From positions 1 to 41,533 of the forward strand of contig CAYMPR010000009.1 in the NCBI GenBank assembly GCA_964392385.1: 41,533 nucleotides of DNA. The letters run 5' to 3'. Position numbers and translations under genes: made by a program. This stretch comes from MWEH01 sp964392385 (GTDB lineage: Bacteria > Bacillota > Clostridia > Christensenellales > DTU072). Within the stretch, counting starts at the first letter, position 1. Every line of letters begins with the position of its first letter. Under the pieces are notes generated by a model. That model saw only the letters and a program-made list of their open reading frames with translations, did not search any database and was not told where the DNA came from. Of this stretch, positions 8,773 to 21,100 are shown in pieces.

Positions 8773-8972
8773 TACCAAACATGATTATGTCACCCATAAA
8801 TACAAAGTAAAATTCCGTCAGTATCTGATTTTAAAATTATTAATAAAGTTCTTTTGTCACAAAAAGAGAGTTTTATAATCCAAATCGAAAGTATTGTTTT
8901 ATAATCAACTATGAAAAAGAAAGGCTCTGTTATTAAAAGTTTGGGATAGCTAAATAACTATAATTAAGCTCG

Positions 8973-10889
8973 TTAAAACAAGTCTTCTATAGCCGGGAAT
9001 TGAGCTATTCTTAAATCCGTAAACCCATAGGGAACTAATTTTATTGTCTCATCAATTGCATCTTTTATGCTTGTAACACTTGATATAGTGTCGCATTGGT
9101 TATTATTTATTTTCCAATTAACCCTTCTCGCGGTAACATCTATTGATATTTTGGGATACTGAAATGGATATTTGCTGGATCTTTCCTCATAGTATATTTT
9201 GGGCGTCTCTATTTTGCGAGAAAGTGCATATCTCCACTCACTTACAGGTCTCATCTCCCTATCTGAAAACCTCGTTTTCCCTATTTTTACTTTGGCATCA
9301 ATTGGGAGCGCCATTAAAAATGGACCATAGTAATATGATATTGAACCATCTTGGTTATCACGAACCTTGAATCGAAATTCATATTTAACTTCAAGTGTTT
9401 CACCTTCTTTAATATCAAAAGCTATTTCATTTTGCGAAAACTCTAGCTCGTTAATAATTATTTTTTCAGCAAAGGAAGGTTTTAATAATACTAATTTAGC
9501 CTCTCCTTTTAAGCATTTTATCGAGCAGTGATTTTTAAATGGATAGTCCCCCAAAATATCGAGTGCTATCTCTTTATCTTTAATTTTTGTATTAACACTA
9601 CATGAAACGGGAGCAATAATTACTAATGAATCGCTAGACTTAAAAACTAAATTTTGAGCAAACTTTGGGAAAGCTTGGTGCATATTTGATAGGCAACATG
9701 CATAGTTAGGTTTTAGCCCATAAATATTTGATTTGTTATATGAGTCATACCATGTGCGCTTTGCTATTGTAGAGGATATTTGATTAGTTTGTTGAACATA
9801 TTGATGAGCGCACATATCGAAGGTAAATGTTGCAGGTAGTGCATTGTACGCTAAGCTTTCCAGTAAATCAGCCCAGAATCTATCGCCCGTAATTTCCATT
9901 AATTTTTCGCTACTATACATTGTTTCAGCTACTGTACATAATTCTATACCCTGAAAAGGATTAGGTCCGCTTAAATGCTCGTCGCAAGTAAATAAATTTG
10001 TCGCAGTTCCATTTTCCATCATTACGGTTTGATAACCCTTCCTAGCTAGCCCATAGGAGGCTTTTTCTCCTTTAAACATTCCTTCAAGTGCCGGATACTT
10101 TAAAGCCATAGCTATATTTACACCATGAGTGCAGTGATAAAACTGGTTAAAATGACTATTTTCTCTTGCAATAGTTTTTTGTTTAGGTCTTTCCTTGCTT
10201 TTGAAAAAATTGCGCAAAAAGTCTGGTGCATAAAACACAATCTTTTTCACATTAAAGCCCTTTGAAGAGATATAACTTTTCGAGGCTTTTGGCCACCTAA
10301 AATTATCAAATTCCTTATTCCAATCAAACCTATATGAAAAAATTTTATTTACAAGCTCTAAAAGCATTTCATCTTTTGTTTGTTGATACAACCATTTAAT
10401 TCCTATCAATTCTTCGAGAGCCCTAACGGACGCCCAACTAAAGAATGGTCTTTCATCAATTGTTCTATTCATATATGAATAATACTTGCTAAGAAATGGT
10501 ATTACTCTATTATCTTTCGATACTTCATAATAGTCGGGTAACATCTTTGTCACGACCATTCTTGGCCACCAATCAAGACTATTCTTTGGCCCGAATAACC
10601 CTTCTAAGTCTTGGGATTCTAAAATTGAATTTATCCATAGCATCGCTTTTTCTATTAACTTTTTAGAATCTAATAAAAATGCCAAAGGCATAAGTCCATC
10701 CAAATAGTAAGGACCTCTTTCCCAGCATTCGCCCTTTCCACCAAGCCAACTAGACTCAAGAGACAGATCCTTAAATAATTCCATGACATTGCCACTAAGC
10801 CCCTCTTCTTGGGCTAGTAATTGGTCTAGTAGCCATCCTTTTGGCCTTACTTCCCCTAGTGGTAATTTAGTATAAATGTTGTTATTCAT
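8973..10889 (-). CDS. GH127-like glycoside hydrolase (DUF1680, beta-L-arabinofuranosidase-type)
   Basis: 638 residues with no signal peptide, so probably cytoplasmic. The N-terminus (PLGEVRPKGWL, then GECWERGPYYLDGLMPLAFLL) is typical of the DUF1680/GH127 alpha/alpha-barrel family. The residues forming the zinc-cysteine active site of Bifidobacterium HypBA1 (E338, C340, C417, C418) are matched by E316-x-C318 (ELCT) and C398-C399 (ACCLSN), with nearly the same spacing, so the protein should be catalytic. A beta-rich domain follows from about residue 420. Known members remove beta-L-arabinofuranose or related sugars from plant glycans, but the exact sugar is not predictable here. It is co-oriented with, and 274 bases upstream of, the fused glycyl radical enzyme. 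The start has an AGAGAAAC site just upstream. Confidence 0.82.
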   Translation of the reverse strand: MNNNIYTKLPLGEVRPKGWLLDQLLAQEEGLSGNVMELFKDLSLESSWLGGKGECWERGPYYLDGLMPLAFLLDSKKLIEKAMLWINSILESQDLEGLFGPKNSLDWWPRMVVTKMLPDYYEVSKDNRVIPFLSKYYSYMNRTIDERPFFSWASVRALEELIGIKWLYQQTKDEMLLELVNKIFSYRFDWNKEFDNFRWPKASKSYISSKGFNVKKIVFYAPDFLRNFFKSKERPKQKTIARENSHFNQFYHCTHGVNIAMALKYPALEGMFKGEKASYGLARKGYQTVMMENGTATNLFTCDEHLSGPNPFQGIELCTVAETMYSSEKLMEITGDRFWADLLESLAYNALPATFTFDMCAHQYVQQTNQISSTIAKRTWYDSYNKSNIYGLKPNYACCLSNMHQAFPKFAQNLVFKSSDSLVIIAPVSCSVNTKIKDKEIALDILGDYPFKNHCSIKCLKGEAKLVLLKPSFAEKIIINELEFSQNEIAFDIKEGETLEVKYEFRFKVRDNQDGSISYYYGPFLMALPIDAKVKIGKTRFSDREMRPVSEWRYALSRKIETPKIYYEERSSKYPFQYPKISIDVTARRVNWKINNNQCDTISSVTSIKDAIDETIKLVPYGFTDLRIAQFPAIEDLF

Positions 10890-11236
10890 GTTTCTCTTTT
10901 TATCTCTTATATTAGTTTTCTTATATTTCTACTATTGTTATTTATTATATCAAAAGATGAGACCTTATTATAGTGGCGAGAAGGGAAATTCAATTTCTTC
11001 TTCTACACAAGACAAAACCCAGTTTATGATAATAAAAGTAATAATTAATTTTTAACTATATTTTCTACAGACTTTCTCTTTTATGCGCTATATGTTTATG
11101 ATCTTTAAAGAAATATTTTTATGTATGTTTACGATTTCGCGTTTACTAGCCTTATATTTTCTTACCTTAACTAGCTGTCTTGTTCTAATATCTTATTTAT
11201 TATATAATATTAGATATCATATATAAGGAGTATGTT
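10890..11236. other. Divergent intergenic region between the GH127-like gene and galU
   Basis: It holds the galU promoter (11180-11208) and, for the glycosidase on the other strand, a -10 TATAAT (reverse complement at 10967-10972) with TTGAAT 15 bases upstream (10988-10993), which is a weak match. No ORF, RNA fold or repeat stands out in the remaining AT-rich sequence. Confidence 0.4.
11180..11208 (+). promoter_or_regulatory. galU promoter
   Basis: TTGTTC (11180-11185), a 17-base spacer, and TATAAT (11203-11208). The 5' leader of about 20 bases carries AAGGAG (11225-11230), 6 bases before the start codon. Confidence 0.7.
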
Positions 11237-12097
11237 ATGAAATTAGTTAAAAAAGCAGTTATTCCTGCTGCGGGTTATGGAACTAGATTTCTTCCTATCA
11301 CTAAAGGCATACCCAAAGAAATGCTCCCAATTTACGATAAGCCGACTCTTCATTATATTGTAAAAGAGGCGGTAGACAGTGGATGCAACGAAATATTAAT
11401 TATCGTTAGCGAGGGAAAGGAAGCAATAAGAAAATACTTTGCTAAAGAAGGACCGTATGATGCAATTATTGATAGAACAAGATTAAAAGAAATAGATGAA
11501 CTTGTCTCAAAAGCGAATATTTCATATATAACTCAAAAGGTTTTAAATGGGAATGGTGCAGCTGTACAACTTGCAAAGAATTTTACAGGAGATGACCCTT
11601 TTCTTGTTATGTTCGGAGATGATGTAATAAAAAGCAAAACTGAGCCCTGTTCGAGGCAGTTAATCGACGCCTATCAACGCACAAGTAAACTTGTTATTGG
11701 TGCTCAAGAAAGACCCGATTCGGAAGCTATTATGTATGGTGTTATTAAAAAAGGAAAAACTGATGGTAGATATACAGATGTCTTAGGAATTATTGAAAAG
11801 CCCACACTTTCTACACTACCCTCAAATTTATGTAGCCTTGGAAGATTTGTTTTAATACCAGAAATATACGATGCCTTAGCAAGTACCGATACGCATTTTG
11901 GAGAAATATATCTAACTGATGCAATAGCTAAGCTTATTGAAGAGAATAAAGTCGTTGCATATACATTCGAAGGGGAACGATTCGACCTTGGCAATAAACT
12001 GGGATTTTTACAAGCTAACATTAATTTCGGATTAGATAGCGAGTATAAACGTAAACTACTTGAATACATGGATAAAACAGTTAAAGAGAATTCGTGA
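11237..12097 (+). CDS. galU: UTP-glucose-1-phosphate uridylyltransferase
   Basis: 286 residues, the normal GalU length. The nucleotide-binding signature near the N-terminus (AAGYGTRFLP followed by TKGIPKEMLPI) is intact, as are VMFGDD around residue 125-130 and the IIEKP segment that contacts the sugar nucleotide. The enzyme makes UDP-glucose from UTP and glucose 1-phosphate in the cytoplasm, the activated glucose for glycolipid anchors, teichoic acid decoration and capsule. It has its own promoter, an AAGGAG ribosome site and a terminator, so it is monocistronic. Its stop is TGA, which shows the standard code is in use. With GtrA, the lipid genes and the giant surface proteins, it makes this an envelope-rich neighbourhood. 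Confidence 0.96.
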   Translation: MKLVKKAVIPAAGYGTRFLPITKGIPKEMLPIYDKPTLHYIVKEAVDSGCNEILIIVSEGKEAIRKYFAKEGPYDAIIDRTRLKEIDELVSKANISYITQKVLNGNGAAVQLAKNFTGDDPFLVMFGDDVIKSKTEPCSRQLIDAYQRTSKLVIGAQERPDSEAIMYGVIKKGKTDGRYTDVLGIIEKPTLSTLPSNLCSLGRFVLIPEIYDALASTDTHFGEIYLTDAIAKLIEENKVVAYTFEGERFDLGNKLGFLQANINFGLDSEYKRKLLEYMDKTVKENS

Positions 12098-12132
12098 CAT
12101 TAAATCCATTCTATAAAAAGACTATTTAAAAA

Positions 12133-12155
12133 GGCTCCTAAGAAAGGAGCCCTTT
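12133..12155. terminator. Bidirectional intrinsic terminator between galU and the giant surface gene
   Basis: GGCTCCT (12133-12139) and AGGAGCC (12145-12151) form a 7-bp stem with a 5-base loop. CTTTT follows on the plus strand and a run of T on the minus strand (AAAAA at 12128-12132), so it can serve both convergent genes. Confidence 0.88.
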
Positions 12156-12175
12156 TCGTTCTTATAGGGGATTAT

Positions 12176-15100
12176 TTAAGCATATACTTTTTGTTTTCTA
12201 ACTAGGAAAAACAATACTGATAAAATTGCAAGAGCTAGAATGGCTCCTCCAGAAATCCATAGCCACATCATGTTATTTTTGGCCTTAATTGTAAGCAATG
12301 TTTCAATGGTTGTCTCTTCATATAAATCATCGCCTGCGTATTCTACTATTACCGTATACTTTCCAGGTTCAGTTGGTAAAGAAGTATATACAGTACCATC
12401 ACTTGCTCTATAGATTATAGAAATCTCTTTTGTTGGATCACTTGCGCCATTAATTAACGCCTGTATAGAAGTTGGTGCATTCTCATTTTGAACAAGTGTA
12501 CCTGATACTTGTAAGGATGGCTTTGCTCTACTTACACTAAGGTTCATCTTGCCCTTAATAAGATAATTGTTCGACTCTAAGCCTTGATAGTAATCATAGA
12601 AATCTTGCGAGAATGGAACAAATTCCCACTCATACTCTGTTATTGATGGATGTAATGTTTGCCCAGGTGTAAATCTAACTGTACCAAATTCACTAGTACA
12701 TGTAAGGGATGGCATATTATCACCATACTGCAAAGACCTTGTAATTGGGTCTGGGGTAACAGAATAGGAAGCCTTATTAATTGTTATACTCATCATTACG
12801 GTTTGAGGAATATAATTGTCTTTGGAAATAACTGCGGTAACAAAGTAAGTGCCTGGATTTACAAAGGTAGGTATTGTTTCCTTTCCATTATACTTAACAG
12901 TGTAAGAAGAATCTATATCACTGAGTTTAAGCTCATGTCTTTGGCCATTATAGGTCTTTCCGCCTGCAATTGGGGTAAATGTAATTGTCTCCATTACAGC
13001 GGGGTTAATCTTATAATAATTACTTGTGTGGTTTGTAAGATAATAGTTTGCTGCGACTGGGTTATTTTGATTTAAGGACAAACGTAATCTATATCCTCTA
13101 GAGGAAGAAATAGTTGCCCCTATGTTATCTCCATCAAGATCTTCCACTAGGCTTAAAATCTCTTCGTTGTCGTTGCCGATTAGTCCAAATACATCGTATG
13201 TAATTATTTTTGCAGTACCATCATATACATTGTTTGAAGGTGAATTAAATGTTATATATAGGGGCGCTTTATCTACAGTATACTTGACACCATATCCAGA
13301 AATAGATACTGCGTAGTTTGTTCCAGCAGCAATAGTCCCTTTCTCTATTGTATATCCACCTGCTCCGCCAAGTTGTGCGCGAAGATTGCCTACCCAATTA
13401 TTAGATGTGATTAAGCTTGGGGCAGTAGAATCAAATTCATTGCCAAACAATTTAACTTTTCTAGCTAGAGCATTTCCATAATAGCTCTTGAAATATAAAG
13501 AATGGAAATCAAGCGGTATACTTACACTCTCGCCTTGTTCCTCGTAACTTATAGTTGAAGTCCCTGGGTTGAATGAAACTCTGTTTTCGACAGCTCTTAC
13601 TATCTTGTTAAATGTGTCGATGTAATAAGTTTGTTGGTATATAGAATCTGTATATAGATAAACATTTTGTCTATCAGTAGTAACTAAATCTTGTGGATTA
13701 ATATAAATCTTACGATATGTACCAGTTTCGTGCATATACTCAAAATATCTACCATCATTTGTTTCGACCAAATTGTTTCTTATGTCCTTATATGCCACTA
13801 AGTTGTTTAAATCAAGAACAAAAGATATATTGTATGTTTTTGTTTCACCTAAATCATCGTATTCTTGGGTATATGAATAATTGTATATTCCTGCTTGATT
13901 TGTATAACTCCTACTTAATGAATCGGTGTCAAGCTCAAGACTTATACTTATTCCATCGTCTGTTTCAAATGCAAACTGGAACGTTTCAATCTTAACTGGA
14001 TACAATCTAATTGCTTTAGAATCGCTAAAGTATATCTCGTATACAAATCCATCGGAGGCCTTATATAAAGCTGAATTGTTTTGCAAATTCCTGTTATACA
14101 CTTCGTTTTCATCAATAAGCAATGTTTTTAAAGTCTTACCACCATCTGTTGAATAAGAAACAAATCCAGTAGATGTCCTCATTGGATAGGTCCTACTCCC
14201 ATAGATAACTTTTTTGTCGGTAAGATTAATTGTATATGTGTAATTATATCCATCTCTTACTACTATATAGTTTCCTATTGTTCTTTCAGCATTTAACCAT
14301 GAAACCATTCTTTCAATTATTTCAATGTTTTCCACTTTACCAGAACTATCAATTGTGCTGAAATAATACCCATTTTTTCTATTATAGTTAAGAATTGTGT
14401 TTTCAAAATAGTTTTTAAATCTAACTACACCATTTTCTAAATCTAAAATGTATTCTTTATTTGATGAAGAAAATTCAGCTAAATTTCCTGATGGCAATAA
14501 CGTAGTATAGTCGATATTTTGAGATACTACTTCTCCACTAGAGGTTATATAGTTAAATGTGCCATCTAGTAGCTCAATATCGGTATAAGAATAGTCCCTA
14601 TAACCAATACCATCTGCCATATCCAAAGTATACACAAACCCGTCTGAAGCTATTACTTCGGATGAAGAAACGTCAATTCTTTCCCCAAATCTTGAATCTA
14701 ATACCGTAGGATACACAAAGTACTTCAAGCCATTTAATGTGTAGTAATATGAATAAATTATTTCATCAGAGGCTACTGCTTTGCTCCCAAATACGTTACC
14801 TTGACCAAGAACTGGAACAATAGTTATTGGTAATGCTTTAATTTCAAGTATTCCACCAAAAACTTCCGTAAATGAGCTAAAGGTATCGCCACGTGGATTT
14901 TCTGCATATTTTACTCTAACATCATATATGCCCACTTCTTGAGGAGGTGTGTTTCTCCAAACGAACGTGCCCTGTTTTTTATACTCGTATGAAATCTTAC
15001 CAGTAGGCACTATTCCTCCTGCATTAACTATACTAACTGAAGGAGCAGGAACTGGGTCTCCAGTATAAAATACTTCTTTTTTAAACATTTCGAAGTCAGG

Positions 15101-18100
15101 CGATATGTTTTGAATCTCTAAGCAAGAAAATCTTACAGTTGTAACACTTAAATAGTTTCTTGAATCTGTATCAGGAAGTGGATTGTAAGTAGCTCTAAGA
15201 CTATATTTACCACTGTTAATAGGATAACTATCAAATGTCCATTGGAACCACGAATAAGTGCCTCCGACATTTATGCCATATTCATAAGAAATAGTTGATG
15301 TGCCGTTATTGTTCTCAAGAGGTGGACCAACTAAATCACGAGAGGCTCCTCTTAGAACAACATTTGGCTTAAATTGGGCATTTATTGTTCCGAAAGGAAT
15401 AATCATATCATTAATGATTAGTATCGGAGATACCTTATTAATAATAATTATATTTGATCTACTTGAAGATGTAGTTGCGTAGTTGTCAATTATATCGAGC
15501 CTTCTTTGATAGGTTACTCTAATATCATATGCACCCGCATTTACAGGTGAGCTAGTAGAGTATTGATTTAGACCGTTTAAGCTATATTCATATAGTAGTG
15601 TTCCTTTTGGGGTCTCGCCTTTAACACCAATCATCGTAACACTGACTTTTTGTGCGTCGCCAGTGTAATCAAACACGTTGTATGTTGAGGCATACGATAT
15701 AGTTACAGCAGCTGGATTAATGATTAGTCTCGCTTGTATCCTTTGAGGAGTTGTATATACATAGTTGTCGTTTTCTCCTTCTGTATATTGAAGTACTATG
15801 TCGTAAGTTCCTACATCTTTTGCACGCGCAAGTACAGGGGCAGTTGCGTTTCCACTTAGCTGATATCCAATACTAACTGCTCCAGTAGGACCTACTGGGT
15901 CGCTTAATAATTTGCCTAGAATAATCAAGTTGCTAGGGATAAGATGATATTCAGCGTCATATGTAAACTGCATAGCCGTTTCCATATTTACTCCCATATA
16001 ATCCTTTACGTTTTCACGATAAATGATAAATAGGTCTTGACCATTATACTTATTAAAAGCAACCGTATTTCCTTCGTAACTATATCCGGGTGTTGTTTCA
16101 TATGCTATAGAAACAGAATAAGTTCCTGAATTAATTGGTGCATCTAACGTCCAATTTACACCGTCTCTTGAATATTTAAGTGTATATTCGCCAGGAATTT
16201 CTTTTCTAAAGCCGAACTCATCAAGATCAAGAGGACTACCATAGAATTTTACTTTGGTCATATTAAACGAATGATTTAATCCGTCAAAATCTACAAGTAC
16301 CCTACATCCTTCTTGTAAAACAATATCTACTACTCCATCTTTAATTTGTAAAGCTGCAGTAAAGGGCTCATCTGGATTATCAACACTTGTGTAATTGTCA
16401 GAAGGAGAAGCAGTAAATTTAATGTATAAGTCATAGGTTCCAGCAGCTGAAACTGCATTAACCCAATCAGTTTCTCCTGTTATTCTAAATTTAATGGTAA
16501 TTGTACCGCCAAGAGGTCTATCTGTTCCAACACCACTAATAATTGGTTGAAGTGTAGAAGGGTCTAAATTTTGTCCCGTAAAGTTACGGATATATTGTGT
16601 TTCTCCCTCAGGAAGTCCTAAACTAATAATTGGAGTCGCTTTTGCTATGACTATATTATTAATAAAATCTTTCGTTACACTCTTGTAATTGTCGCCCGAC
16701 TCAGCAGTATATATAACCCTTGTGCTATAGGTTCCAGCCCTCCTTGGTTTATCACTAGTCGGAGGTTGTTCCTCAAATATATATTGATAAGAAATAGAGC
16801 CAGGAAGAGGAATAGTTAGACCTTCTGCAATCGGATTAATCTCGGCCTTTTTTAGAACTGGCTGTCCAAATAAATCCAAATCATTAAAAGGATATCCTAT
16901 TGTCGCAGCGCGATAAGTTGTAGCAATTGATGGTAAAGCCACACTTGGCTCAACTGGATGAATAATAAATGCCACAGTTTCTTGTCTAATTGAATAGTTC
17001 TTGGATGTTCCACCTTGAAGAGTTATTGTATATGTTCCAATAGGCGTAACCTGGGTAATCGGGTTTCCAGTAGTTGTTGTGTATTGAAGCACTGGCGGGG
17101 TAAACGGAACACCTTGGAGCAATAAATCTTGAAGTGTTTCGCCAGGAATCCATCCCAAATATGTAATATTTTCAGCACTTGGATTTGTGGTGCCATAATC
17201 CTTACTCATTACATTGGGTTCCCCAGTATTTGAAACACTTGCTGTCAATTGTTTTCTATTGACTGTTAGTGCACCAGGGGCAGAAGTTATATTGTAGTTT
17301 GTGGCTTTAATTTCTTCTTGTCCTAGAGTAATAGTTATTAGATAAGGATTATGTAGTTCTATACCATTATCGATATATGCAGTAGACTCTCTATGCGCAT
17401 TACCTTTATCATAGTTAATAATCATTCCAGTCATTATCTCAGAGGGGCTATCATTAATTATTTTATAAGTTAAACCAATATAACTATCAATGCCCTTTGC
17501 TGGATCAGTTGCCCAAGTTCTATAAGTATATGTAAATGTTGCCTCCGTGCCATATACAGTGGTAGAGGGCGCAAAAGAAATTTCTAAATTACGTTTGTTA
17601 ACAGTTACAGGTATATCAATTGAATACGCCAAATATCCAACAAGATTTAACTCAGTTGTTCCAGTAACGTAACCAGTATGCGCAAGGGTAACCGTACAAT
17701 TACCTGCCGCTTTGAACAGTAAATTCCAGTTTGGTGCTACAGCTTCTACTGCTGCTATAAGTGGAGCTGATGAGGTAAGCGAAATCGAGGAATAAATATT
17801 TGGATTTGTTGTCAAAAATGATGCAAGTTTATTTCTCGGAATCAAAAACTCATTATTCCCATATGTCCTGTTAATTGAGGTATAGGCAGCGTCAAGTGAA
17901 TCTGACTTTTTGGAGAAAAACATCCAACTTTGTAAATTATATGCAGAAGGATGTTCACAACGAATATAATTTCCTGCGTTCGTGAAGGTTGTTGCCCCTA
18001 TAGTCGTTGAAGGTGCAGTTGTTTCATCGTCATATTGTTCTGCCTCTATTCTAACCCTGCCATATTTTTTGTCTGAAGCGATAGTCACTTTTGCTTTAGT

Positions 18101-21100
18101 TACCGAGTATGTAACCCCTTCTATTTGCTCTAATACGCAAGATAAATAGGTAATTGAGCCAATCGTAATATTTGCAGATTGTGGAGAAGTTAAAAACTTA
18201 ATCAGTCTTGCTGAAGGATATATTGCAGTGGTTCTTGCTTCTACTAGAATTTCACGACCAGCTAAGCTATCACCGTTTATTTCGTAATCAGCATAAAACT
18301 GGTGCCCTGATACTTTAGTTATTGACTCAACTCTAACATCAGCATCTGAAATCGTAGGAGCAACAAAAGTAACGGTTTGCGCGATTGCCAATATGTTAAA
18401 TGATTTTAATTGAGTTGAAGTATAATTCCCAGTTCCTGTAATAGTAACTAATCCACCTTTTTTAACGAAGACATTCACCTGGGGATCTCCCGAACCATAT
18501 GACACAGTATAGTCAGTGGGATAATTAAGTGCTAAAGGTCCGAGTCCCTCTCTTGCAATTTCAACATTCGTTACGGCAGGTTCAATTCTAGCACCCGTAA
18601 AGCTGTATCCATTTCCTTCGGTATTATATCCTGAACCACTACCAGTAAATAATGTGATATTAAGCAAACCAGTTATTGGCTTTGGTAGTATTTGGAAAGG
18701 TACTTCTACAGTTCCTGTGTAGTTATTGATTCCCTTAAATGTAACCCTTCCGCTGTCAACCCCTGCATTAGGATTTGTTCCCCAAGAATTAACACCATCA
18801 TTAAGCATATAGTCCCCAGTTGCCGATACCGTGCTATACACTAAAGCTTGCGATCTATCTACATCTGTTACAACTACAGTTTTAACATCTCCTGTAGTTA
18901 CTATGGGTAAATTAGTCTTAGCCACTCCGTCGTATGTTACGGCAGCAGGACTATATACAGACCATGAAGCATATTTTGTAATGTTCCCTGAATTAATGTT
19001 TTTTGGATTTATAGTAAACGCAACGGTTTTTTGCCCCGCAAATCTTGGTCCTGTTCCAGCTACTCCGCCAATTGTACCTGCAGTATATCCACCAAGCAAA
19101 AGCACAAAGCTTCCTGGGCCAGCATTCAAATTGTCTCCTGAAGAAGATACTGAATACTCCGTAGAGGTCATATTATATGTACCGTTTGCACCTGCGTTGA
19201 CAGTAATGACAGCTGAAGTGGAAGCAAATTTTGTGCCAGTGTAGGTAACAGCAGCAAGATTATTTATTGAAACATTAGGATTACTTGTAATATCTAAAGC
19301 ACAAATATTAAATGTTTTTGAAATCTCTCCAGTGTAATTATTCTTACCAGTTAAAGTCACTGTAGCGGTTTTTGTTATATCGGTGTTATTTGAATAAACG
19401 AAGGTATAATCAGACCCTGATATTAGTAAAACATTACCATCATTTGCCTGACCTTCCGCACTTTCATCAAAGGTTGCTTTTGCTGTAAACGTAGGTGTAA
19501 CACCATTTCCGAAATTATATGTTTGATCAGCGATATTTAATATATATCCACCGCCAGGAGAGTTATATATATCGGAGCTATCTAGATGTTTTGGGAATAT
19601 TGGGAAGGTTAATTGGAAATCGCCTTCAAGCTGTGAAGTGGTGCTTACTTCAATATTCACCACACCACCACTTAAAACATCCACGTTATTTTTCCCCTGG
19701 GCAGTGTATGTCAAATTGGGCAAAAAGGTACCCGCAACAACAACTGGATATGTAGTCCATTCATCCTCGCTGTACTCTACAGGAGGAGTAGGATTTCCTG
19801 CTACATTGTTTGCGTTAGTAAGCGCATAATACGCAACCCCTGTACCAACTCCAAATTCATTTTCAGTCCAATAAGGGTTTCCAAAACCATCAAGTGCTTC
19901 AAGTTTTGCGTTGGTAACCTTAATAAGTACATAGTATACATACGGCGTTCTTACTTTACCGTTGTATAAAATAGGTCCTATATATGGTTTAGACGTCGCT
20001 TGAGAATAGTCACTAATTATAATAATCGGATTTTCTGTATTGTCATAAGTGTCTGTTACATCTCTCTTTGGAATATTAAATTTGATTTCTTTAGAGGCAT
20101 TTGTTACTCCACCTTCATTATCAACAATGTTATGAGACTCAGTATCAGAAGGCGTTCCTTTGATAATTTTAATCGTGAACTTGGCAGTATCGTTAGAACT
20201 ATTGATGTTATCCGTATATGAGGATGTTTGAATTGCAAAATATCCTGATACCCAACTAAAACCACCTGTCCATTGTTGAAGGGCCGGAAATTCCCCTATC
20301 GCCCCATATTTTGCGTAATTGGTTATATATAATTGCTGTCTTGCTTCAACAGAATTAGAATAATCGTGAGCAATTATTTTATATTCCTTAGTTGCATAAG
20401 TCAGTCTAATTATGATTACCTCGGGTTTAATTTGATATCCAGTATATGTGGTATTATATCTAGCTTCAATCTCCTCTTCCATAGTTGCAGCAATTCCCAT
20501 GCTGTTAATATTTATTGGATTTATTTGAGCAAAAGCTTTAATGTTTCCAGAAAAGTTTTTCTTTGTGCCAGTGCCTGACAAGTTTAAGGAAATATGGGGT
20601 TTTTGAGCTACATCTGTTTCCATACTTGGAGCATTTGTAGCATTTGTCCATTCACCGCCAAACCCAGCATCCTCAATAATGTAGTCGGTACCAATGTTCA
20701 TTACATAAGTCACGGCACTATGAGTAAAAGTAAAAGAACTAGGAGCAATCCTTACTCCCGGAGAAGCATAGCTCTTGTTTGTTGCATCATATGTGTAGGT
20801 ACCAATTAAACTAAGTGTTTTAAGTGAAATGTCTAGAGGCAATATTTCAAAAGTGTATTTATGCTCTCCATTGTTATAGAAAACACCACCATTGTCCTTT
20901 ATATTGACATTCAATGTGTAGATTCCAGTGTCAGAAGGTTTATTCTGACTATTATATCCACCAGTACTGGTATACGAATAAAATGCCCTTATCCCTGAAA
21001 TCGCGGCATCGTTTACTATTGGGTTAGCAGTGGGCGCACTAGGGCCTTGGCCAAGAGAAGTCCCGCCGCCTGTTTGAGTATATGTGTAGGTTGGTGCTTC

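Noticed and set aside
12053..12097. Mollicutes genetic code (TGA as tryptophan)
   Set aside because: galU ends in TGA at the expected length and tryptophan is encoded by TGG throughout.
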